The position numbers were made by a program, and so were the translations under genes. DNA of 43,748 nucleotides from Eubacteriales bacterium. Lineage in GTDB: Bacteria; Bacillota; Clostridia; Lachnospirales; Lachnospiraceae. This document shows positions 34,576 to 42,722 of this stretch, piece after piece. The notes beneath the pieces are model-generated. The model had not been told where the DNA came from and did not search any database. It was given only the letters and a program-made list of their open reading frames with translations. Location: contig JAUNOP010000016.1 of the NCBI GenBank assembly GCA_030537135.1, forward strand, positions 1 through 43,748, written 5' to 3'. Position 1 is the stretch's first letter, and the number at the start of each line of letters is the position of its first letter.

Positions 34576-35020
34576 GCAGGAGCTTGCCCTTCAAGAACAC
34601 AGCTTTTTTCAGACAGTAGGAGACAGTATGGAACCGCTTCTGCATAACAGAAAGAGTACTGTTGTTCTTAAAAAAGCAGAGGAGCCTCTGAAAAAATATG
34701 ACGTAGCTCTGTACCGTCGGCCAACTGGAGAATATGTGCTGCACCGCGTTGTAAAGGTTAGAAAAGAAACCTATCTGATTCAGGGGGACAATCGGCTCGG
34801 AAGAGAAACAGTACCAAAGGAATGGATTATTGGAGTAATGGCTGGATATTATGAGGGGGAAGAAAATATATATGTTTCTTGTAACAGCAAGAAATATCGG
34901 AATTATCTTAAAACCCTGAAGCTAAGGCGGTGGCTTCAGTCAGGAAAAAAGCTGCCAATACAGGTAATGCGCAGAGTGCAGAAGCTGTGCCGGAATGTAT
35001 TGGGGTTATTTAACCGGTAA
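34556..35020 (+). CDS. S24/S26 signal peptidase-like protein, SipW (Ser-His) type
   Basis: 154 residues. The catalytic serine lies in VGDSMEPLL (Ser24), and VLHRVVKV (His63) stands where bacterial signal peptidases have Lys, the Ser-His pattern of archaeal/ER-type SipW. LIQGDNRLGRE is the conserved third box. There is no obvious N-terminal membrane anchor. The C-terminus is basic (LKLRRWLQSGKK). It may cut the leader of the peptide at 35088; this is inferred from position only. ATG 34556 or 34559 inside the PqqD gene; the ribosome site is weak, so translation is probably coupled. Confidence 0.8.
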   Translation: MMNSTIEQELALQEHSFFQTVGDSMEPLLHNRKSTVVLKKAEEPLKKYDVALYRRPTGEYVLHRVVKVRKETYLIQGDNRLGRETVPKEWIIGVMAGYYEGEENIYVSCNSKKYRNYLKTLKLRRWLQSGKKLPIQVMRRVQKLCRNVLGLFNR

Positions 35021-35087
35021 TAGGTCGGATACCATAAAGGCATTGGACTTGTTATAAATATTTTCTTTGAAAAGGAGGTGAACAATC

Positions 35088-35264
35088 ATGAAATACGTAA
35101 AGGCAACAGCAGAGCTGGTTCGTTTTGATAACAGCGATGTTATTACAACGAGTGGCGCTACAACACTCGAGTGCATAGGTTTTATCTACAGAAATACTAC
35201 AGGAGATTGTCCTATGGTTTCTATTTGGGATGAAGGAGAAGACGGACCGAGTGCGAGTATGTAA
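35088..35264 (+). CDS. Short precursor-like peptide (58 residues), probable RiPP substrate
   Basis: The ORF follows a perfect AAAGGAGGTGA site. It reads MKYVKATAELVRFDNSD, then VITTSG, then a C-terminal half with Cys29, Cys41, one Trp and Tyr34, ending DGPSASM. The opening KYVK...E-V-x-F-D-x-S-DVITTSG pattern matches many short leader-like peptides found beside modification enzymes in Clostridia. It sits between the PqqD/signal peptidase genes and the radical SAM gene, where a precursor would lie. The likely leader is residues 1-23 and the core 24-58. The modification type is unknown; two Cys make a large thioether network unlikely. Confidence 0.8.
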   Translation: MKYVKATAELVRFDNSDVITTSGATTLECIGFIYRNTTGDCPMVSIWDEGEDGPSASM

Positions 35265-35597
35265 CAGCATTGTTGTGCGTGTGTAAAATCATGCGCAGGT
35301 AATCTCTAGGATGAGGTCCACTGTATGGATATATAGTGGACCCTTCTTCACAGATATTCCATTAGAAATGTCCAATGGGATAGAGGTGAAGAAGACCCAG
35401 GTGAGATGTAACACCATAAGTAATCTTCAAAATACACTCCGCTGTATATCCTATACAGTGGAGTGCTTTCCAAAAATTTTTCTATCAGCCATTATAGCTA
35501 TACGGTTATGAGCAAGTAGCGAAGCGGATTGCGAATTTCCGCTTGACTTGGCAGATGTTATTAATAAATGAATACCATTAAGGAAAGGAAATAAAAG
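35265..35597 (+). other. Gene-free interval with three hairpins
   Basis: In order: GGTCCACT...AGTGGACC (35315-35342); CTTCTTCAC...GTGAAGAAG with an inner ATTCCATT/AATGGGAT pair (35343-35394); and a 14-bp stem CACTCCGCTGTATA with TATACAGTGGAGTG (35435-35465). The first and third are related in sequence in opposite orientation. They may attenuate transcription so that the peptide is made in excess over the enzymes. No convincing small gene was found. Confidence 0.55.
35511..35552 (+). repeat. Dispersed repeat, copy 2
   Basis: AGCAAGTAGCGAAGCG and the following ATTGCGAAT, CCGC and TGAC match 19325-19367 with few changes. It lies 46 bp before the radical SAM gene. Confidence 0.75.
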
Positions 35598-37007
35598 ATG
35601 TTTTTTAAGCTGAAACCTCCATATGCTCTGCGAGGCTGGGAAAAAATGGCCTGGGTTCTGGTAAAAAGACCATATAATCGGATTCGCTGCCTGTCGCAGA
35701 CAGAATTTGAAGCGCTTGTACTCTGCGATGGAGAGACAGAACTGACAGCGGACCTTCTGGATGAGCAAATGCAGGAAGTGCTGAAGGATTTTGAGACGCG
35801 GGGAATTATTGAATCCAGCTCCCATGCGCAGCCCCTGCAGGATGACCAGTATTATAGGTATTATCCCAATCGGTATGTTCGCTCTGTATTCTGGTCTATA
35901 ACCGGGCGCTGTAATTATCGCTGCCGTCATTGCTATATGGATGCGCCGGGAGCTGCGATGGGAGAGCTTTCAACAGAGGCTGCCCTAAATCTGATCGACC
36001 AGATGGCAGACTGCGGGGTGCTGCGAGTAGATCTGACAGGAGGAGAACCCTTTGTTCGTAAGGATTTCTGGCAGCTGGTGGATCGTATCCTTTTTCATAA
36101 GATGACAATAGGACAGGTCTATACCAATGGCTGGCTTTTGAATGATTCTATGCTGGATGAGTTTGAGCGCCGAAATCTGAAGCCAGAGTTTTCTATCAGC
36201 TTTGACGGAGTCGGCTGGCATGACTGGATGCGGAGAGTTACAGGGGCAGAAGAAGCAGCGCTAAGAGCCCTTCGTCTGTGCAGAAAACGAGGCTTTCCTG
36301 CAAATGCAGAAATGTGTATTCACCGGGGAAATCAGGATTCTCTTCCTCAGACAGTGAGGGCGCTCTTTGAAGCAGGAATTACCTCTTTGAAGACGGGCAA
36401 TGTGTCTTTGACGGAGCTGTGGCGTGCAAACAGCGAGGGCAATGAGCTGACGCAGAAGGAATATGTAGAAGCGATGCTCCGTTATATCCCTCAATATTTT
36501 GCAGATGGGATTCCAATGAATATTTTACTTTCTGGCGTTATTTATCTGCATCCGGACAAAACCTATTCCATAGTTGCAGAGCGTTATAACGAAACAGAAG
36601 ATTGTCTGGAATGCCAGCTCTGTGGTTCGGCTCGCTGGTCCTGCTATATTACGCCAGAAGGACGGCTCCTTCCCTGCATGCCCATGACTGCGTGTTCAGA
36701 GCAGGTGCAATTTCCATTAGTACAGGAGATTGGCCTGAAGAAGGGATTGAGTGACAGCTTTTATATGCAGTTTGTGGATCGGCGCGTCAAGGAACTTTTT
36801 AATGTCAATGAAGAATGTGCTGCCTGCCCTTATCGGCTTAGATGTGGAGGCGGCTGTCGGGCAAACGCCTTGCTGGAGGGAGAGCATGACCTGATGGGGG
36901 CGGACAGAAGTATGTGCTTTCTCTGGAAAAGAGGCTATGTGGAGAAAATCCGAGAAGTAACAGACAGAGCAATTGCAGAATATAACGGAAGCAAAGAGAG
37001 CTTGTAA
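35598..37007 (+). CDS. Radical SAM/SPASM peptide-modifying enzyme
   Basis: 469 residues. The N-terminal 90 residues resemble a PqqD-like or leader-binding region. The radical SAM motif CNYRCRHC (Cys105, 109, 112) follows, then VDLTGGEPFVRKDFW. A C-terminal SPASM domain begins CGSARWSCYITPEGRLLPC and ends CAACPYRLRCGGGCRANA plus a late Cys, enough for two auxiliary 4Fe-4S clusters. Such enzymes install thioether, C-C or epimer changes in RiPPs. The start follows AAGGAAAGGAAAT. It is the first enzyme gene after the precursor. Confidence 0.93.
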   Translation: MFFKLKPPYALRGWEKMAWVLVKRPYNRIRCLSQTEFEALVLCDGETELTADLLDEQMQEVLKDFETRGIIESSSHAQPLQDDQYYRYYPNRYVRSVFWSITGRCNYRCRHCYMDAPGAAMGELSTEAALNLIDQMADCGVLRVDLTGGEPFVRKDFWQLVDRILFHKMTIGQVYTNGWLLNDSMLDEFERRNLKPEFSISFDGVGWHDWMRRVTGAEEAALRALRLCRKRGFPANAEMCIHRGNQDSLPQTVRALFEAGITSLKTGNVSLTELWRANSEGNELTQKEYVEAMLRYIPQYFADGIPMNILLSGVIYLHPDKTYSIVAERYNETEDCLECQLCGSARWSCYITPEGRLLPCMPMTACSEQVQFPLVQEIGLKKGLSDSFYMQFVDRRVKELFNVNEECAACPYRLRCGGGCRANALLEGEHDLMGADRSMCFLWKRGYVEKIREVTDRAIAEYNGSKESL

Positions 37008-37069
37008 AGAGATGCAGTATGGCTGTGCTGCATCACAACTATAGAAAGCTCTGCGGAGACAGGAGAAAA

Positions 37070-38284
37070 ATGACTGAGCAATGTAAGGAAACAGTAGTTT
37101 TGCTCAAGCTGATGAGGGCAGCTATGAGCCAGATAGAAAGGCTTCCCTGGGTAGAGGGATGCAGTGAGGAAAAGCTATTGGACATGATTACGCGCCAAAG
37201 CCTCCTGCCCCTTGTTTATCCAGTTGTGGAAGCGCAGGAGCAGGCTGTATGGAAGCGAATCAGGAGTCGCCTGGAAGAGAGCTACCATCAGGAGATACAT
37301 AAGGCTTTTATTCAGGAATATGAAATACAGCATCTTTTGGACGCCATGGAGCAGGATGGAATAGACTGTCTTCCTATGAAGGGATGGATCATGCGGAATT
37401 ACTATCCAGATCCGATCACGCGCAGCATGTGTGATTTTGACGTGCTTTTGAAGGAATTTGACAGCAGAAAAATGCAGGTATGGATGGAAAAGCAGGGATA
37501 TGTTCTTGACCATTTTGAGGACGATGGGCTTCATGACGTTTATGTGAAGCGTCCCTATATGGTTGTAGAGCTGCATCGTTCTTTGGTGGATAAGCGAGTT
37601 TTACAGGAACAGACAAAAGCATATGCCCAGGAGTGGATAGAAACACTTTGGTCAAGGAGTGTGCAGACAAAGGGAAAAAAGCATATCTATTATCTGAAGA
37701 GGGAGGATTTCTACATTCATCATCTGCACCATATGCATAAGCATTTTATTGCAAAAGGGACAGGAATCCGTTCTCTGGCAGACATTTATGTTTTTCTGAG
37801 AAAAGAGAAAGCGTATTTGGATCAAAATTATGTAATGCAAGAGTTAGAAGCACTTCATTTATGGGAGTTTGCACAGAGCATGGAAAGGATCAGCAAAGCT
37901 TGCTTTGAGACAGGCAGGATGGATAAGGACAGTATACTTGTGGCGGAATTTCTCACAGAAGGAGGAATGTATGGAAGCAGGGAGAACTCAGAGACTATAA
38001 AGATTATGGGTAAGGAAGAGAACTCTTTTATGAAAAATAAGCTTTTGACAGGCGTAAAGAATGTATTCCCTTCTGCAGATGTATTGCAAGGCCGCTATTA
38101 TCGTCTAAAAGACCATCCCTGGCTGTTGCCGTTTTATTGGATAATAAGAGCTGGACGGATATTTATATGGGAAAGAAATAAAATTGCTTTGATGAGAAAA
38201 GCCCGAAAAAAAGAACAATATGAAAAAATGAAAGATATTTTCCGCGCAGCGGGGATAAAGCAAAGGGCAAAGGACGTAGGATAA
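37070..38284 (+). CDS. Nucleotidyltransferase-fold protein (NTP_transf_5-like)
   Basis: 404 residues. LPMKGWIMRNYYPDPITRSMCDFDVLL near 100-130 has the acidic pair DFD expected for a Pol-beta-type nucleotidyltransferase, followed by HDVYVKRPYMVVELHRSL. Proteins of this type occur in paeninodin-like lasso clusters with HPr-like kinases, where they may extend phosphate groups on the peptide. ATG 37070 follows GACAGGAG; the frame opens at 37019. No lasso cyclase (Asn synthetase-like) is in the window, so the system differs from known ones. Confidence 0.83.
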   Translation: MTEQCKETVVLLKLMRAAMSQIERLPWVEGCSEEKLLDMITRQSLLPLVYPVVEAQEQAVWKRIRSRLEESYHQEIHKAFIQEYEIQHLLDAMEQDGIDCLPMKGWIMRNYYPDPITRSMCDFDVLLKEFDSRKMQVWMEKQGYVLDHFEDDGLHDVYVKRPYMVVELHRSLVDKRVLQEQTKAYAQEWIETLWSRSVQTKGKKHIYYLKREDFYIHHLHHMHKHFIAKGTGIRSLADIYVFLRKEKAYLDQNYVMQELEALHLWEFAQSMERISKACFETGRMDKDSILVAEFLTEGGMYGSRENSETIKIMGKEENSFMKNKLLTGVKNVFPSADVLQGRYYRLKDHPWLLPFYWIIRAGRIFIWERNKIALMRKARKKEQYEKMKDIFRAAGIKQRAKDVG

Positions 38285-38333
38285 GAATCTAAATAAGGGG
38301 ATAAAGAAAAGACAGAGGAAATTAATATAGAAG

Positions 38334-40145
38334 ATGAGGACAATGAACCGTTGGCATAAGAATCCAATAAAAAACGAGGAAAATCATGACAAAACACTTG
38401 CGTGGCTTGGAAAGGTAATTGGGAAAAAAAAATACTATATTGCTTATTTACTGATCCTGCAGGTTTTGATGGCAGTTCTAAGCGTATGTTCTACTATGGC
38501 TTTCAGAGGATTGATCGATCATGCGGCAGTAGGAGAGAAAAGCTTGTTTTTCAGAGCCGTTCTGCTTATAACAGTTTTGCTGGGAGGACAAATGGCATTA
38601 GGTGTATTGGGGCGTTTCTTATATGAATGGAGTCGTTCTTCATTGGAGAATCGATTTAAGGAAAGGCTCTTTGCCTGTCTTCTTCATAAGGACTATGCTT
38701 CCGTTGTTTCTATTCACTCGGGAGAATGGATGAACAGACTGACATCAGACACTGTGGTGGTGGCAAACGGTATTGTTGATATTTTGCCTGGAATTGCCGG
38801 TACGCTCACAAAGCTGTTTGGAGCGCTGTTTGCCATATTTTTATTAGAGCCAATCTTTATAGCTATTTTGATTCCTGGAGGTATTTTGCTTCTTATTATA
38901 ACCTATGGATTCCGAAGGGTTTTAAAGCGGCTTCATAAGCGGATTCAGGAAACAGACGGGGAGGTAAGGGTATTTTTACAGGAAAGACTGGAAAGTCTTA
39001 TGATTATCCGTACTTTTGCAATGGAAGCGCAAACAGAAGAGGAAGCAGTACATAGGATGGAACGCCACAAAAATGCGCGTATCAGGAGAAATCATTTTTC
39101 AAATCTCTGCAATATTGGTTTTGGAGTGGCGGCAAACGGCGTGTATCTGCTGATTGCTGCTTATTGTGGTTATGGAATATTAAAGGGAAGCATGTCCTAT
39201 GGAACATTCATGGCAATTCTCCAGCTGATTGGGCAGGTTCAGTCTCCTTTTGCCAATATTACCGGATATTTACCCAGATATTACGCAATGCTTGCCAGCG
39301 CAGAACGGTTGATGGAAGCAGAAGCATATGCAGAGGACTGTGAAGAAGAAGTAAGAGGACAACAGGAAATTTCAAGATTTTACCGGGAAAATTTTAAAAG
39401 TATGGGTTTAAAAGACGCAATTTTTTCTTATTCTTCTTCTGAAAAAAACAGCTCTGACAATAAAAATCTGGTGGTTTTGAATCAGATGAACCTGGAAATC
39501 CATAAGGGAGAATATATAGCCCTTACCGGCCACTCTGGCTGTGGAAAAAGTACGCTTTTAAAACTGCTCATGTGTCTATATCCACTTGACAAAGGAGAAA
39601 AATATTTGACAGCGATAAAGGAAGAAAGTGGGGATACCGCGGTATATCCTCTTACTGCCGCATGGCGTGGTATGTTTGCTTATGTGCCGCAGGGAAATCA
39701 CCTGATGAGCGGAACTATCCGAGAGGTAATTGCTTTAGGAGATAGAGAGAAAATGCAGCAGGAGGAAGAACTGAACAGAGTTCTTCAAATCGCCTGTGCA
39801 GATGAATTTGTAAACACACTGGACAAGGGACTGGATACAGTGCTTGGCGAGAAGGGAAGCGGACTTTCTGAGGGGCAAATGCAGAGAATCGCCATTGCCC
39901 GTGCAATTTTCTCGAATCATCCCATTCTTGTGCTGGACGAGTCTACGAGTGCGTTGGATGAAGCAACAGAACAGAAGCTTCTGAAAAATCTAAGAAAAAT
40001 GACAGATAAGACCGTGCTGATTGTTACGCATCGTCTGGCAGTGCTTCAAATTTGCGATAGGCAGATTCGGATGACAGAGAAGGGAATTGAGACTAGGAGA
40101 AATCCAAGCTCAGTTTATCGGATAGAAAAAACAAGAGAGAACTGA
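38334..40145 (+). CDS. ABC exporter with fused membrane and ATPase domains
   Basis: 603 residues: six predicted membrane segments (about 35-330), then the nucleotide-binding domain (about 360-590). Walker A is GHSGCGKSTLLKLL, the signature LSEGQMQRIAIARA, Walker B ILVLDEST and the switch histidine lies in IVTHRLAVL. It lacks an N-terminal C39 peptidase, so leader removal would need another protein such as the SipW-like one. It probably exports the modified peptide or a lipid-linked intermediate. ATG 38334 is used; ATG 38343 is also possible. Confidence 0.92.
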   Translation: MRTMNRWHKNPIKNEENHDKTLAWLGKVIGKKKYYIAYLLILQVLMAVLSVCSTMAFRGLIDHAAVGEKSLFFRAVLLITVLLGGQMALGVLGRFLYEWSRSSLENRFKERLFACLLHKDYASVVSIHSGEWMNRLTSDTVVVANGIVDILPGIAGTLTKLFGALFAIFLLEPIFIAILIPGGILLLIITYGFRRVLKRLHKRIQETDGEVRVFLQERLESLMIIRTFAMEAQTEEEAVHRMERHKNARIRRNHFSNLCNIGFGVAANGVYLLIAAYCGYGILKGSMSYGTFMAILQLIGQVQSPFANITGYLPRYYAMLASAERLMEAEAYAEDCEEEVRGQQEISRFYRENFKSMGLKDAIFSYSSSEKNSSDNKNLVVLNQMNLEIHKGEYIALTGHSGCGKSTLLKLLMCLYPLDKGEKYLTAIKEESGDTAVYPLTAAWRGMFAYVPQGNHLMSGTIREVIALGDREKMQQEEELNRVLQIACADEFVNTLDKGLDTVLGEKGSGLSEGQMQRIAIARAIFSNHPILVLDESTSALDEATEQKLLKNLRKMTDKTVLIVTHRLAVLQICDRQIRMTEKGIETRRNPSSVYRIEKTREN

Positions 40146-40169
40146 GAAAAGTGCTGGTTGGAGAGCAAA

Positions 40170-41303
40170 ATGGAATTGGAGAAGAAGCTGAGGATAGGAA
40201 TGTTCGGCCATAAACGGGTGCCTTCCAGAGAGGGAGGAATAGAGATCGTTGTGGAGGAACTGGCGAAGCGGATGGTGAGAGAAGGCAACCAAGTCACCTG
40301 TTACAACAGGTCAGGCCATCACGTCAGCGGGGCAGAATATGACGCTGAGATAAAAAGTGAATATGAGGGCATCCGCCTGAAAACAGTTCCAACCATTGAG
40401 AGGAAAGGATTGGCGGCAGTTTTTTCTTCCTTTTTTGCGGCACTGTGCTGTGCGTTTGGAAAATACGATGTGATACATGTCCATGCGGAAGGCCCGGCAT
40501 TGTTTTGCTGGCTTCCGAAGTTGTTTGGGAAGAAAATAATAGTTACAGTCCATGGTTTGGACCACGCCAGATCCAAATGGGGAAGGTTTGCGAGTAGATG
40601 CATTCTGCTTGGCGAAAAGAGTGCTGTCAAACATGCCGATGAAATCATTGTTCTGAGTAAAAGTATGCAGGATTATTTCAAACAAACCTACGGACGTAAA
40701 ACACGATTTATTTCCAATGGTGTGAACCAACCGGAAATCCGAGAAGCCGATTTGATTACGAAAAAGTTTGGACTAACGAAGGATTCTTACATATTATTCC
40801 TTGGTCGGCTTGTACCGGAAAAAGGAGTTCGGTATCTGATTAAAGCATATAAGTATGTGAATACTGACAAGAAGCTTGTGGTTGCCGGCGGCAGCTCTGA
40901 TACGAATGCTTTTATGCAGGAGTTGAAAGAACTGGCAAAAGGTGATGACCGCATTATTTTTACAGGATTTATACAGGGGCAGATGCTGGACGAATTATAC
41001 AGCAACGCATATGTATATTGTTTGCCGTCTGATCTGGAAGGGATGCCTTTGAGTTTGTTGGAGGCAATGAGTTATGGGAATTGTTGTTTGGTTTCTGACA
41101 TTGCTGAATGTGCAGAAGTTGTGGAGGATAAGGCTCTGGTTTTCAAAAAATCAGATGTAAAGGATTTGAAAGAAAAGCTGCAGTTTGTCTGTAATCATCC
41201 TGAAAAAGTAAAGAAGCTGAAAACTGTAGCGGCTGATTTTATCTGCCGGAAGTATAGCTGGGATGATGTGGTCAAGCAGACGCTGAAATTGTATCAGAAG
41301 TAA
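40170..41303 (+). CDS. Glycosyltransferase, GT4 family
   Basis: GT-B fold with the Cps2T/rhamnosyltransferase-type N-terminus RIGMFGHKRVPSREGGIEIVVEEL. The C-terminal donor domain has YILFLGRLVPEKGVRYLIKAY, then SDLEGMPLSLLEAMSYG (E-x7-E). It acts on the cytoplasmic face of the membrane, probably adding a sugar to a lipid-linked acceptor. ATG 40170 follows TTGGAGAG; the frame opens at a TTG at 40158. It sits 24 bp after the ABC exporter, linking glycan synthesis to the peptide cluster. Confidence 0.9.
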   Translation: MELEKKLRIGMFGHKRVPSREGGIEIVVEELAKRMVREGNQVTCYNRSGHHVSGAEYDAEIKSEYEGIRLKTVPTIERKGLAAVFSSFFAALCCAFGKYDVIHVHAEGPALFCWLPKLFGKKIIVTVHGLDHARSKWGRFASRCILLGEKSAVKHADEIIVLSKSMQDYFKQTYGRKTRFISNGVNQPEIREADLITKKFGLTKDSYILFLGRLVPEKGVRYLIKAYKYVNTDKKLVVAGGSSDTNAFMQELKELAKGDDRIIFTGFIQGQMLDELYSNAYVYCLPSDLEGMPLSLLEAMSYGNCCLVSDIAECAEVVEDKALVFKKSDVKDLKEKLQFVCNHPEKVKKLKTVAADFICRKYSWDDVVKQTLKLYQK

Positions 41304-41406
41304 GTGAGGAAATTGAAAAAATCGGGATGAACAAGATGCTTGGAAATGGATGGCTGCATTTATGAAAAGAGGAACTGGAAAACAGTAAAACAAGAGGAAG
41401 AATGAT

Positions 41407-42603
41407 ATGCGGATATTAATGATCAACAAATTTCTCTATCCTAACGGTGGATCAGAGACTTACATATTTAAATTGGGAGATTATTTGAAAGCACAAGGGC
41501 ATGAAGTCCAGTATTTTGGGATGGAACACGAGGGTCGCTGTGTGGGCAATGCTGTGGAAGCATACACATCTGATATGGACTTTCATGGTGGCTCCAAGAT
41601 TGCTAAACTAACATATCCTCTAAAGACCATCTACTCATCCGAGGCACAGAAGAAACTGCGCCTTGTTCTTGATGATTTTAAACCCCATGTATGCCACATC
41701 AACAACTTCAATTACCAGTTAACGCCAAGTATTATCCTGGAAATCCAGAAATGGCGCAAAGAGGGTAATAAATGCCGGATTGTATTTACAGCACACGATT
41801 ATCAGTTGGTGTGCCCTAACCATATGTGTAATAACCCGAACACAGGCGAGAACTGTGAGAAGTGTTTGGGTGGGCATTTTGTTAATTGTATAAAGGGAAA
41901 ATGTATCCACGGTAGCACTGCGAAAAGTGTAGTCGGCACGGGGGAAGCTGTTTTCTGGAAACTGAACGGCGCTTACAAGTACATCGATAGTATGATCTGC
42001 TGCTCCGAGTTCCTGAAAACAAAGATGGATACCAATCCGCTATTTGCAAAGAAGACGGTGGCTATGCGCAACTTCGTAGATCGGGTGGAATGGAAAGAGG
42101 TTGAGAAGAAAGGTTATGTTCTCTACTTTGGCCGTTTCTCAAAAGAAAAGGGAATTGACACGCTGCTGAAGGTTTGCAGGGAACTTCCTGATGTCCAGTT
42201 TGCTTTTGCAGGAACAGGGCCTTTGGCGAATGAGATTAACGGTATTCCGAACATTAAAAATGTAGGCTTTCAAAGCGGAGAGGCATTGGAAACGCTGATT
42301 CGGGAAGCCAGATTTAGTATCTATCCGTCTGAGTGGTATGAGAATTGTCCGTTTTCCGTGATGGAAAGCCAAATGTACGGTACACCGGTTTTAGGAGCTG
42401 ATATAGGTGGCATACCGGAGTTGATTCAGGTTGGGAAGACAGGGGAATTGTTTGAGAGCGGTAATGCGGGAGACATGAAGGCAAAGATTCAGAAGCTCTG
42501 GGATGACAAGAAACTGTGTGAGAAATATAGCAGAAATTGTAAGGACATTAGTTTCGATACCATTGACGAGTATTACGAGAAAATCATGAAAATTTATCAG
42601 TAA
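41407..42603 (+). CDS. Glycosyltransferase, GT4-like, with Cys-rich insert
   Basis: GT-B fold: RILMINKFLYPNGGSETYIF at the start, and VLYFGRFSKEKGIDTLL and YPSEWYENCPFSVMESQMYG in the donor domain. Residues about 135-165 hold a Cys-rich insert (CPNHMCNN, CEKCLGG, CIKGKC), common in a subgroup of capsule glycosyltransferases and possibly metal-binding. It starts behind GAGGAAG. There is a 100-bp gap from the previous gene with no separate promoter seen. Sugar and acceptor are unknown. Confidence 0.9.
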   Translation: MRILMINKFLYPNGGSETYIFKLGDYLKAQGHEVQYFGMEHEGRCVGNAVEAYTSDMDFHGGSKIAKLTYPLKTIYSSEAQKKLRLVLDDFKPHVCHINNFNYQLTPSIILEIQKWRKEGNKCRIVFTAHDYQLVCPNHMCNNPNTGENCEKCLGGHFVNCIKGKCIHGSTAKSVVGTGEAVFWKLNGAYKYIDSMICCSEFLKTKMDTNPLFAKKTVAMRNFVDRVEWKEVEKKGYVLYFGRFSKEKGIDTLLKVCRELPDVQFAFAGTGPLANEINGIPNIKNVGFQSGEALETLIREARFSIYPSEWYENCPFSVMESQMYGTPVLGADIGGIPELIQVGKTGELFESGNAGDMKAKIQKLWDDKKLCEKYSRNCKDISFDTIDEYYEKIMKIYQ

Positions 42604-42690
42604 AGATGCGGTAAAGACACTTTTGATTAAGAATGGAATGGGTGAAAAATGCTTATACAAGTTAAAAGAATGATAAACAAAATAAGCTCT

Positions 42691-42699
42691 GGGGGGGGG
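42691..42699 (+). repeat. G9 homopolymer tract, candidate contingency site
   Basis: Nine G residues lie in a short frame starting at ATG 42649 (behind GGGTGA). With nine G the frame stops at 42718-42720. With ten (or seven) it would run into the pyruvyltransferase frame. Confidence 0.8.
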
Positions 42700-42722
42700 T
42701 ACACGCTTTTATCGTAAAAGCA

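Noticed and set aside
35311-35511. 66-codon ORF between the precursor and the radical SAM gene
   Set aside because: No ribosome site, and it runs through three hairpins; likely a chance frame.
33591-38284. Lasso peptide cluster
   Set aside because: No asparagine synthetase-like cyclase and no transglutaminase-like leader peptidase; a radical SAM enzyme is present instead.
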